A stretch of DNA of 64,000 bases, taken from NCBI GenBank assembly GCA_965262455.1, contig CBDHFH010000008.1, forward strand, positions 1-64,000. Direction: 5' to 3'. Made by a program: the position numbers and the translations under genes. Positions within the stretch are counted from its first letter, which is position 1, and the number at the start of each line of letters is the position of its first letter. Below, one piece after another: positions 45,867-54,199 of this stretch. The notes under the pieces were generated by a model, which did no database searches, was not told where the DNA came from, and was given only the letters and a program-made list of their open reading frames with translations. Origin of the DNA: UBA1858 sp965262455. Its GTDB lineage: Bacteria > Pseudomonadota > Gammaproteobacteria > UBA4575.

Positions 45867-48011
45867 GATTATCCAATCTCTCCTTTTAGCAATTATTTTT
45901 TGATTTTGAGTTAGGTATAAATATAATGGCTTACTAAGATCATTCTTGTTGTAAAGATAATATTTAACATTGTATTTATCTTGTAAAAATTTGATATTAG
46001 TCTCTCGTGTGTAAATGTCATTTGTTGAAGAGAGTATATTTATGCTGTCTCTTACTTCTAGCCAGTGATTACCATAATGTCCGCCTGCGTAAATAATATT
46101 ATTTAAATCTTCTTTCAAAAATAAAACAGGTTGTAAGGCCCCATACCTTAACGCCGCACCGGCTATTTCATTTTCTAATGGAAGAAATAAAGAGTTTTCT
46201 TCTAGTGTTGAAGCGTCTTCAATGATTAGTTCCAAGTCGCTATTTTTTGAGGAATATGATGTGTTTAGCGGTCTTGATAAATCCCAGAGAGAATTTGTTA
46301 TTGAGGTTGGATGGTATATCCACCAGCTGAATGTTAGTGTGATTATGCAAAGTGATGAAATGTAATTAATATTCGTATTTGGGAATTTGTATACTAATCG
46401 ATTAAATAACAATTTTAATAAAATAAAGTTTAATATTAATAAAATAGGGATTGTAAATCTAAGATTTCTAATAAGGTCGGCTTGATATGGTTTCCGGTCA
46501 AAAAAGGAGGCGATGCATTGGTCAATATAAGATACACCTGAGGAGGATATTATGATTCCTATCATGAATAAACTCATGAATTTGACATGTTGTTGCTCTG
46601 GTATGGATTTGCTCCATACAAAGATAGTACCTAAAATCCCAAAAATCCATAATGACCACCGCCAAGACCATGGGATGTAATCTCCTCTTATAGCGCTGAG
46701 TGTTGCGTATATGGAGTCTGAATATATACGCCCAGCCTTATTGAAAAAAATCTCTTGCAATTCAATGAAAAAATAATTTTTATCTTGAGTCGCATACATC
46801 TGGCCAGTGCTTGCATGATAGGAATATATAAATAAACTAGAAACAATTAAGTATACTAAACCGCTTGCTAACAACCAGCTAAGTAATTTTTCCCATGAGA
46901 TATGTTCTGGTTTCAAGGCAAAGCAGCCTATTAAGCCTGCAAAAGCTATTGATGGTGATGCAGATGGGTATATATATGTGATACCTCCAAGTAACGAGAA
47001 TGTTATTACTAAAAACTTTAGAGATAGTGATTTGGTCCTAACAAAAATTATTAAGGCGAATGGAAATATTGCATATGCTAACATCCTGGCAAGTGGTGTA
47101 TGGAAAATGCCCCAAAGTTCACTACCCCATATATAAACTGGTGGTAATGATATGATGGCTAGACAAAGAGAGTATACGAATTTTAATTTAAGACTGATGC
47201 CTAATAAATAAAATCCAGTTAGCTGTGTAAAAACTATAAAAAATATTGAAAGCTTAAATGCGGTACCGATATCATTGCTTATAATTGATAGTGCTTGAGT
47301 CATATCAATTAGGATTGAACCATAAAAGCTATAATTATCTTTGTTATTGAATACTGGGTCATTAGTAAACCTATCGGGCCATAGTTCAGCGGCAGCCATG
47401 CTTGCAATATTCCCAGAGTCGTCGTGGTGCAGTATCTCTATTTTAGTATGATCTAATGACAGGTATAGTACGCATATTGAGAAGATTAATATAAGAATAA
47501 ATGCGATTAAATGTTTTATATTAGAAGTTAACTTTTTCGTAATTCTTTCTGAGTGAATAAATAGGATTGTTAAGCATGAGCATAAAAATATCAGCCATGA
47601 TAATGCTATCAGTATTGGGTTTAATTCTGCTGTCGCAATTATTTTATATGTGTGATTCTTTCTAGGGTCTAAATTATCACTAGAAGAAAAATATAAATAT
47701 TCATGCCAATGTGAAAAACGACCTTCTCCTCGCTCTACTATATATTCATGGACACTGTGAGCTAAAGGTAATGAAATGCCATTTTCAGTCAGCTGCAACC
47801 TACTATTACGATGGCCATTTGATGAGTCATACACAATACTATGGGTTAATGGGATATCAGGATCTAGCTTATATGTGTAAAGATAGCCTTCTTGCCATTG
47901 TATGTCTTGGCGATCAATTTGAATTTCAACTGGATAAGATAGTGGGTTTGAAGAGAGTAAAAATAATACGCTTGCTACTAGTAAATAATAATTGATATTT
48001 ATCAATTTCAT
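45855..48011 (-). CDS. Large polytopic membrane protein, possible GT-C glycosyltransferase
   Basis: The 718 residues start with one hydrophobic segment, then a beta-rich region of about 110 residues, presumably periplasmic, and then a dozen or so membrane segments with a C-terminal soluble domain from about residue 590. After the second to third helices there is a loop HHDDSGNIASMAAAELWPDRF with a paired aspartate, placed like the catalytic loop of GT-C enzymes. I do not recognise the family. It is the last gene of the minus-strand operon, 35 bases after asnB. Confidence 0.65.
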   Translation of the reverse strand: MKLININYYLLVASVLFLLSSNPLSYPVEIQIDRQDIQWQEGYLYTYKLDPDIPLTHSIVYDSSNGHRNSRLQLTENGISLPLAHSVHEYIVERGEGRFSHWHEYLYFSSSDNLDPRKNHTYKIIATAELNPILIALSWLIFLCSCLTILFIHSERITKKLTSNIKHLIAFILILIFSICVLYLSLDHTKIEILHHDDSGNIASMAAAELWPDRFTNDPVFNNKDNYSFYGSILIDMTQALSIISNDIGTAFKLSIFFIVFTQLTGFYLLGISLKLKFVYSLCLAIISLPPVYIWGSELWGIFHTPLARMLAYAIFPFALIIFVRTKSLSLKFLVITFSLLGGITYIYPSASPSIAFAGLIGCFALKPEHISWEKLLSWLLASGLVYLIVSSLFIYSYHASTGQMYATQDKNYFFIELQEIFFNKAGRIYSDSIYATLSAIRGDYIPWSWRWSLWIFGILGTIFVWSKSIPEQQHVKFMSLFMIGIIISSSGVSYIDQCIASFFDRKPYQADLIRNLRFTIPILLILNFILLKLLFNRLVYKFPNTNINYISSLCIITLTFSWWIYHPTSITNSLWDLSRPLNTSYSSKNSDLELIIEDASTLEENSLFLPLENEIAGAALRYGALQPVLFLKEDLNNIIYAGGHYGNHWLEVRDSINILSSTNDIYTRETNIKFLQDKYNVKYYLYNKNDLSKPLYLYLTQNQKIIAKRRDWIISSP
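45861..45887. terminator. Weak hairpin at the convergence point of the two glycan operons
   Basis: GAGAT and ATCTC (45865-45869 and 45876-45880) pair with a 6-base loop, with two more pairs after a bulge, and four T follow on the plus strand. The stem is short and imperfect. The converging genes overlap here, so some terminator is expected, but this is a poor match. Confidence 0.2.
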
Positions 48012-48046
48012 TATAGATTTACGACTGAATTATTTGAGTGTCTACA

Positions 48047-49963
48047 TTAATGGGTGTTGTCATCAATCCACATATTAAACCACAATTCCATAATAAGTAA
48101 TGTCCAGAGTCTAGTCGAGTGATTTACATTTTTGTTGCAGTGTTCATCTAATAACTGTTCAGTATATGAGTTTTGTATTATTTCTCTTGAGCTGCATCTA
48201 TCAGATAGTAAAGTATCATATGCCATATCCTTAAGCTCATATCGAAACCATTCGTCAACAGGACACCCAAAACCCATTTTGGATCTATAGAGTATTTCAT
48301 TGGGGAGATAAGGCTCCATAGCTTTTTTAAATATAGCTTTTGTCTCAGTTCTACTCATCGCTAGGTTTGAAGGGATATTGTTAGCCCACTCGAGAAAGAT
48401 ATGATCGAGAAATGGTGATCTACTTTCCAATGAATGTGCCATTGTTGCAATATCAACTTTAACTAATAAATCATCTGGCAGGTAAAAATGAATATCAGAC
48501 CAGTTGGCTCCACATACAAGCGTTTCAGCTTGATTAAAATAAGGATTGAGCATTTCTAATGCAGAAGTCTCCAGATAAGTCTTCATAGTGTCGCCGTAAG
48601 CATCGATTTTATTGATATCACTGAAGACACTAACAGCAAATGAATAGCGTTGTTCTGGTGTTTGAGTATCTGGTGATAATTTTGCTAATAGATTGGCTTT
48701 ACGTTTTTTCTTCCAACCTGGTGTAGGTATATTTCGCAGCAAGGTTGCTAAGTGATTTCGTAATTTAGGATTAATATGATCAAATTTGCTTATTTCTTCC
48801 ATCGAACGGTAACGATTGTAACCAAGAAATGCCTCATCACCACCATCACCATTTAAAGTGACAGTCACATGCTGTTTTGCTAGTTGCGCCAAATAAAAGC
48901 TGGGTATTGCAGATGAGTCTGCAAATGGCTCATTGTAATGATGGATGATTTTAGGAAGTATGCTGATTGCATCTGCTTTTACTTTAAAAACATGATGGTC
49001 AGTCTGGTATCTTTGTGCAACGACTTTAGCATAGTCGGTTTCATCATACGCTTTCGTATCAAAACCAATAGAAAAAGTTTTTATTGGTTGACTGGAATTT
49101 CTTGCCATCATGGCTACTATAGCAGAAGAGTCAACACCTCCGGATAGAAAAGCACCTAGTGGCACATCTGCCATCATGCGAATTTTAACTGCTTCATCTA
49201 GATTATGTACTAGTTCTTCAATAAGTGCTGGTTCCGAATAATGATTTCGATTTGGTCTGGGTTCCGGTAATTGCCAATAACGCTCTATCCGAATTGGATT
49301 GTGTTGACCTTGTGGATCGAGGGTTAAAATAAGTTTATGTGCTGGCGGTAATTTATATATATCTTCAAATGATGTATGAGGTGCAGGAATGTATGCATAT
49401 GTTAAAAAGTTATGTAATGCATTTAAATTTGGAGTTCTTTTAATCGACGGCCAGGCTAATATTGTTTTAATTTCTGATCCAAAGAAGAAGCCTTCTTTAT
49501 TATGGGTATAGACGAGAGGCTTTTTCCCAACCCTATCTCTTGCGAGCATTAGTCTCTTCGTTCGGCCATCCCAAATTGCGATAGCGAACATTCCTCGTAG
49601 ACGTTCTAGAACTGCATCACCCCATTCAATATAACCGTTCAGTATTACTTCGCTATCAGAATAGCTATTGAAGTTGTGTCCTAATTTTTCTAATTCTTTT
49701 CGAATTAGAAGAAAATTATAAATTTCACCGTTAAAAGTCAGCCATATATTTCCATTCATGGCTGACATTGGTTGGTGGCCTGCTGAAGATAGATCTATAA
49801 TAGCTAATCTAGCAAATCCGAGTCCTACGTTCCCATCTGACCATACTCCATAATCATCGGGACCACGATACTCTATGGTCTTTGTCATAGCGGTCAGGCG
49901 TAGTTTTGCTTGCTCTATATCTATTCTAGTGTCTCTAAGAACAAATCCGGTTAAACCGCACAC
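48047..49963 (-). CDS. asnB: AsnB-type glutamine-dependent amidotransferase (third of three)
   Basis: It is again a full two-domain enzyme: Cys2 nucleophile (MCGLTG), FNGEIYN, SDSE in place of the SDTE seen in the other two, SGGVDSS, LNGDGGDE (others have LSGDGGDE) and LPDDLLVKVDIATMAHSLESR. 638 residues. It lies 10 bases after the paralogous methyltransferase on the minus strand. These differences mark it as the most divergent of the three copies, perhaps with a different acceptor. The amidated product is unknown. Confidence 0.93.
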   Translation of the reverse strand: MCGLTGFVLRDTRIDIEQAKLRLTAMTKTIEYRGPDDYGVWSDGNVGLGFARLAIIDLSSAGHQPMSAMNGNIWLTFNGEIYNFLLIRKELEKLGHNFNSYSDSEVILNGYIEWGDAVLERLRGMFAIAIWDGRTKRLMLARDRVGKKPLVYTHNKEGFFFGSEIKTILAWPSIKRTPNLNALHNFLTYAYIPAPHTSFEDIYKLPPAHKLILTLDPQGQHNPIRIERYWQLPEPRPNRNHYSEPALIEELVHNLDEAVKIRMMADVPLGAFLSGGVDSSAIVAMMARNSSQPIKTFSIGFDTKAYDETDYAKVVAQRYQTDHHVFKVKADAISILPKIIHHYNEPFADSSAIPSFYLAQLAKQHVTVTLNGDGGDEAFLGYNRYRSMEEISKFDHINPKLRNHLATLLRNIPTPGWKKKRKANLLAKLSPDTQTPEQRYSFAVSVFSDINKIDAYGDTMKTYLETSALEMLNPYFNQAETLVCGANWSDIHFYLPDDLLVKVDIATMAHSLESRSPFLDHIFLEWANNIPSNLAMSRTETKAIFKKAMEPYLPNEILYRSKMGFGCPVDEWFRYELKDMAYDTLLSDRCSSREIIQNSYTEQLLDEHCNKNVNHSTRLWTLLIMELWFNMWIDDNTH

Positions 49964-49973
49964 GTGTATAAAA

Positions 49974-50828
49974 TTATTTTAATCGCTGAAAGACTATCTG
50001 GTGATTACCTATGCCATCATTCGGAATAATTTTTAATAATTTGTATCCATCATTTTCATAAAATTTGATTAACTCATCGGCTTTGGCGTTTTCATAAGGA
50101 TGCCCGCCAATCCAGTCTACAATGTCATGCCATCGACTCATGCCACGGGTCTTTTTATGTTCTGTCCATTGGCGAAAATATTTATGGATTTTCTTACTTT
50201 TCAAAAAACTTTTGAAACTTTTGTACTCATGAGGTGCCCATATATATATGGCGTAAGGTAACTGAAGAAAAGTAGGTAGTTTGTTATATATTATTTTTAT
50301 TTCTTTCCATTTATCTGTCATTTCTCCTGCATCGTTATATATCGCTATAAATAGCCTCCCTCCTTCTTTTGTAGGAATCTTGGCGTTTCTTAGTGCATCC
50401 CACATAGCCCCCGTGTGATGAAGAACTCCCCACGAATATACAATATCAAAAGTGCCTAATGATTTAATGAAGTTAAGGTCAAGCGCAGAACCTTCAAAAA
50501 TATTCCATTCTGTGTCTTCTGGAAAATATCGGCTTTTTAATTCTTGAGTGCAAGCAACAGATTGTGGGTCAAAGTCAAAAGAAGTTACTTTTGCTCCCAA
50601 GCGTTTTGCAACTAAACTAGATAAGCCACTGCCGCATCCAATATCTAAGAAAGTTTTTCCGTCAAAAAGGTCTGGATCTAAAAATTCTTTAAGTGAATTC
50701 TCTGCTTGTAAAATTCTGTCTTCATTCAGCACGCGTAAAAACCGCTTCCAATTATTACCAAATTTAAAGCGAGAACCACTTTTAATTTCAGCGCTATGAG
50801 TACTTCTCTGAGATTGAGGAAATGTCAT
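49974..50828 (-). CDS. SAM-dependent methyltransferase, paralog of the one at 36133-36918
   Basis: This class I methyltransferase has motif I FLDIGCGSGLSSL and strand 2 ending SFDFD. Motif IV reads DIVYSWGVLHHTG, identical over 13 residues to the plus-strand paralog. The RGM-x3-HD-x2-DW-x-GG-x-PYE block near the C-terminus is also shared. 284 residues, with an N-terminal extension of about 20 residues relative to the paralog. It sits between a GT4 gene and asnB, 10 bases from each. Confidence 0.9.
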   Translation of the reverse strand: MTFPQSQRSTHSAEIKSGSRFKFGNNWKRFLRVLNEDRILQAENSLKEFLDPDLFDGKTFLDIGCGSGLSSLVAKRLGAKVTSFDFDPQSVACTQELKSRYFPEDTEWNIFEGSALDLNFIKSLGTFDIVYSWGVLHHTGAMWDALRNAKIPTKEGGRLFIAIYNDAGEMTDKWKEIKIIYNKLPTFLQLPYAIYIWAPHEYKSFKSFLKSKKIHKYFRQWTEHKKTRGMSRWHDIVDWIGGHPYENAKADELIKFYENDGYKLLKIIPNDGIGNHQIVFQRLK

Positions 50829-50838
50829 TGCGTAATGC

Positions 50839-52281
50839 CTATTTTGAATTGTTGATGTTAGATTTATAAGAAGTATTATAAACAGCTAGAGTCTCTTTTA
50901 TCATTCTATCAATCCCATATATATTGTTGATAAACTTGGGGCCGTTTAATTTTGCTGAGTTGATTATTTCTTCATCAGAAAGGCATCTGTGAACTAAATT
51001 TGCAATCTCTATTGGCTCGCGAGAGTTTGAGACGAAACCAGTAATTCCGTTTTGCACGGCTTCTTTAGCGGCGCCTGCATCTGTACTAACTACAGGTATG
51101 CCTAACCATTGAGCTTCAATCAGAACGTTGGGAGTCCCTTCCTTAACCGAAGTTAATAATACGGTATCGCATATAGATAATCCATAAAGAGCATCTGAGA
51201 TATGCCCATATAAGAATATTTTTCTCTCTAATGAGGCATTTGATATTATTTTGATTAAATCACTTTTCATTGACCCATCGCCATAAAGAATGAAGTAGAC
51301 ATCAGGGTTAAAGTGGGCAATTTCAATTGCGACGTCTAACCATAAAATAGGATCTTTTTCTGCAGTAAATCGAAACATTCCTCCAACAACTTTTGATGTT
51401 TTCGGTATTCCAAATTTCTCTCTTATAGTTATTTTCGAGGAATTTATCGAGCTTATATCCTCATGGGATTTTGTACCATTATGAAATTTTGTACCGTTTC
51501 TGATAACCATAATTTGATTTTCAGGTATATCTAGCCACTTAGCATAATCGCATGCTCCGCCATGACTATTATTTGTAAGAAATACTGATGGATTTTTAAT
51601 AATAGCACTATAGCAAGGGTGGAAGTAGTAAGTGTTTAAAGCAAAATTTTTTGGACTATAGCTTCTTCCGGACAAAATTATTTTTGGTATTCCTGTTAAA
51701 ATTCCTGCGATCCCTGCTTTGACATTACAACCATCTAACCATGAATGAACTATTTCAGGACGCAGACTGTTGAACTCATTATAAAGATTGGTAATATCTT
51801 TTGATAAGCTATGGTTTACAAACATTGATATTAATGATAGGCCTTTTGGTAGCGAGGTTAGCTGATTTTGACTCGTATGTTTTTTTACTTCTCTAATTTC
51901 CCAACCTGATTCTTTAGCGGCGGAAAGATAAAAATCAGAACCACTTGATTTATCACCATTCAAATTTTCACATAATAAAATAACTTTATTAAATGATTCA
52001 TGTTTCAGCTCATTCAGCGTATTGACAACTTGTCGTTCTGCTCCTCCAGGTTGTAATGAACCACACAGTAATACAATATTTCCAGGAATTGGTTTAATTG
52101 GATGGGTTGTTTGGAGAGCTTTTTGAACAATAAATTGTAATATTTGAGGAGGGAGAAACCTTAGAAATTTATTTTTAAATTTTTTTAAAGACCTTTTGAT
52201 AGGCTTTATTATGTTTTTTTTCATCCAATTTTTATATGAAGTATATTCTTTTGCCGGTTTAATTGGGTGTGATTTATTCAT
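50839..52281 (-). CDS. GT4-family glycosyltransferase with basic N-terminal extension
   Basis: The catalytic part shows LQPGGAERQVVNTL near residue 76 and the donor motif SVKEGTPNVLIEAQWLG. The first roughly 65 residues are lysine-rich and amphipathic, with HPIKP occurring twice (near residues 5 and 60), and likely bind the membrane surface. 480 residues, longer than the other two GT4 enzymes here. The donor sugar is unknown. Confidence 0.9.
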   Translation of the reverse strand: MNKSHPIKPAKEYTSYKNWMKKNIIKPIKRSLKKFKNKFLRFLPPQILQFIVQKALQTTHPIKPIPGNIVLLCGSLQPGGAERQVVNTLNELKHESFNKVILLCENLNGDKSSGSDFYLSAAKESGWEIREVKKHTSQNQLTSLPKGLSLISMFVNHSLSKDITNLYNEFNSLRPEIVHSWLDGCNVKAGIAGILTGIPKIILSGRSYSPKNFALNTYYFHPCYSAIIKNPSVFLTNNSHGGACDYAKWLDIPENQIMVIRNGTKFHNGTKSHEDISSINSSKITIREKFGIPKTSKVVGGMFRFTAEKDPILWLDVAIEIAHFNPDVYFILYGDGSMKSDLIKIISNASLERKIFLYGHISDALYGLSICDTVLLTSVKEGTPNVLIEAQWLGIPVVSTDAGAAKEAVQNGITGFVSNSREPIEIANLVHRCLSDEEIINSAKLNGPKFINNIYGIDRMIKETLAVYNTSYKSNINNSK

Positions 52282-52344
52282 GCTTATACTATGAGTAAAT
52301 TAATAATATTAAATATTAATAAAATATAACATATGCAGTGAACA

Positions 52345-54021
52345 TTATTGTAATTTAACTAATTTTTTACCGCGTAACTCAATTATGTGATCAGATTCAT
52401 CAACTAATGCGGGTCTGTGAGAAATAGAGATAATAGTTATTTCTTTACTGATTTCTTTAAATATTTGACTTATTGATCGTTCGGTTTCACTGTCTAGCGC
52501 GCTGGTAGCCTCGTCTAGGATTAATAGTCTCGGCGAATGCACCAGAGCTCGAGCTATTAATATTCTTTGTCTTTGTCCTCCTGATAAGTGAGCGCCATTC
52601 TCCCCAACAAGTGTTTCAATTCCGGTGGATAGCTCTTTTACAAAAGAAATACAATGGGCTTTATTTAAAGCGATTTCAATATCTTTATTGCTAAATTTTT
52701 GATCTCCCAATGTTATATTCTCACGTATGGATGTATTGAGAAGATTATTTTCTTGAGTTACATATCCAATTTGAGATCTCCAATTTGTAATGTCGAGTTG
52801 AGTTATAGAAATATCATCGATTAAGATTTTTCCAGAAGAAGGAAGAAATAGGCCGCAAACAAGATCAGCGGTTGTGGTTTTACCTTCACCAGAGGGACCG
52901 ATTATGGAGTTTAACTTGTGATAGTAGAATGTTGCTGAAGTGTTATCCAATATTAATTTTTCTCCATGGTTGAAGCTTACATCTTTTAGCTCAATGTTGC
53001 CTTGTAGTTGATGTCTTATAGTTCCATTTCGATGTTCGCAATTATTCGTAGCTTCATTTAAAGAATGCATAACCATGTTGTATGCGCTTATGTTGCCGAC
53101 ATATGCTTGATACTGTTTCTGGGATTTACCAAATAACTTCATGGATCTTAAATAAAGAATGACTAAAATTATTGAAAATTCAATCGGAATGCTTAGATGT
53201 TCAAAAGAAAAATAGATAGTAAGAATGACGGTAGTCATAAGAATTATTTCTTGTAAGCCGTCTAATAATTCTGAGGCTATCGTGCCTTTTTTCGCGACAG
53301 TTTTTAATCGTTTTGTATAGCTATTTAATAATGCATGCGAATGGGATTCGCGTGCCATAGCTTTAAGTGGTTTTATACTTCTATATGAATCTGTAAGTTG
53401 AGCAGTAATCATCCTGGTTAACTGAGCATCTTCTGCGCCTAGCAATTTATTTATACCGATTAATTTTCCAAATAGGGCGGTAAGTGATAGGCCGGCAACA
53501 ATAGCAACAATCGCGATTTGCCATGAAATAAAAAAAGCGACAGATAGGTATGCGATTATTTGCACGACATTTGAAAGGATGCGCACCATAGTTTCATATC
53601 CGTCACCTGCGCTCTCTATTTCATTAACCAGTGATGCAGTAAAATTGCCACTTGACTGTTTGGTAAAGAATGCCCATTCCGACTGAGACATGGCAGTAAG
53701 TAATTTTATTCGGAAATCTTTTATAACTTTAGCTTTTGTAAATCCAGCATAAATGTTTGCTGCTGCAAGCAATATTGCTTGAAGAGAAATACCAATTAAG
53801 AAAAATGCGATTAAATTTTCTGTGCTAGGTGTTATATTGAAATATAAGAAAAAATCATGAATGAATTGTGTTTTTGTGGAACTGCGCCCCAACAAAGTGA
53901 ATAATAATGCTGGGAGTACTAATAGAGTTGCAGCTGTAATAATACTTGCAACTGTAACTGCAACAAATACAAAAATAGTGCGATTAGGATAAGCCTTAAA
54001 AAAATATAAAAATAGATCCAT
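52345..54021 (-). CDS. ABC exporter, fused membrane and ATPase domains
   Basis: An N-terminal six-helix type IV exporter domain (to about residue 315) is fused to an ATPase domain with Walker A GPSGEGKTT, signature LSGGQRQR, Walker B LLILDEAT and the H-loop SHR. Half-transporters of this layout include MsbA and PglK, which flip lipid A or lipid-linked oligosaccharide. It is the first gene of the minus-strand operon and the only exporter in the island, so it probably flips the lipid-linked product. That role is inferred. 558 residues. Confidence 0.9.
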   Translation of the reverse strand: MDLFLYFFKAYPNRTIFVFVAVTVASIITAATLLVLPALLFTLLGRSSTKTQFIHDFFLYFNITPSTENLIAFFLIGISLQAILLAAANIYAGFTKAKVIKDFRIKLLTAMSQSEWAFFTKQSSGNFTASLVNEIESAGDGYETMVRILSNVVQIIAYLSVAFFISWQIAIVAIVAGLSLTALFGKLIGINKLLGAEDAQLTRMITAQLTDSYRSIKPLKAMARESHSHALLNSYTKRLKTVAKKGTIASELLDGLQEIILMTTVILTIYFSFEHLSIPIEFSIILVILYLRSMKLFGKSQKQYQAYVGNISAYNMVMHSLNEATNNCEHRNGTIRHQLQGNIELKDVSFNHGEKLILDNTSATFYYHKLNSIIGPSGEGKTTTADLVCGLFLPSSGKILIDDISITQLDITNWRSQIGYVTQENNLLNTSIRENITLGDQKFSNKDIEIALNKAHCISFVKELSTGIETLVGENGAHLSGGQRQRILIARALVHSPRLLILDEATSALDSETERSISQIFKEISKEITIISISHRPALVDESDHIIELRGKKLVKLQ

Positions 54022-54199
54022 AAATGAAAATGATGTGTGATTATAATTGTACGAGACTTATTGTGAGTTTAGTAGGGAAAATGTTTAGTGCGTTGAATAT
54101 ACTAGTATTTTAACTAGGGTACCGATAAAAAGTATCACATGTAATGCAATAACCCATCTAGATATCCCACTAATTTACAATTCAAGTTACAATCTTAGT

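Noticed and set aside
54099..54108. ATACTAGTAT palindrome upstream of miaB as an operator
   Set aside because: A 10-base self-complementary string in AT-rich DNA is easily found by chance and has no partner site.
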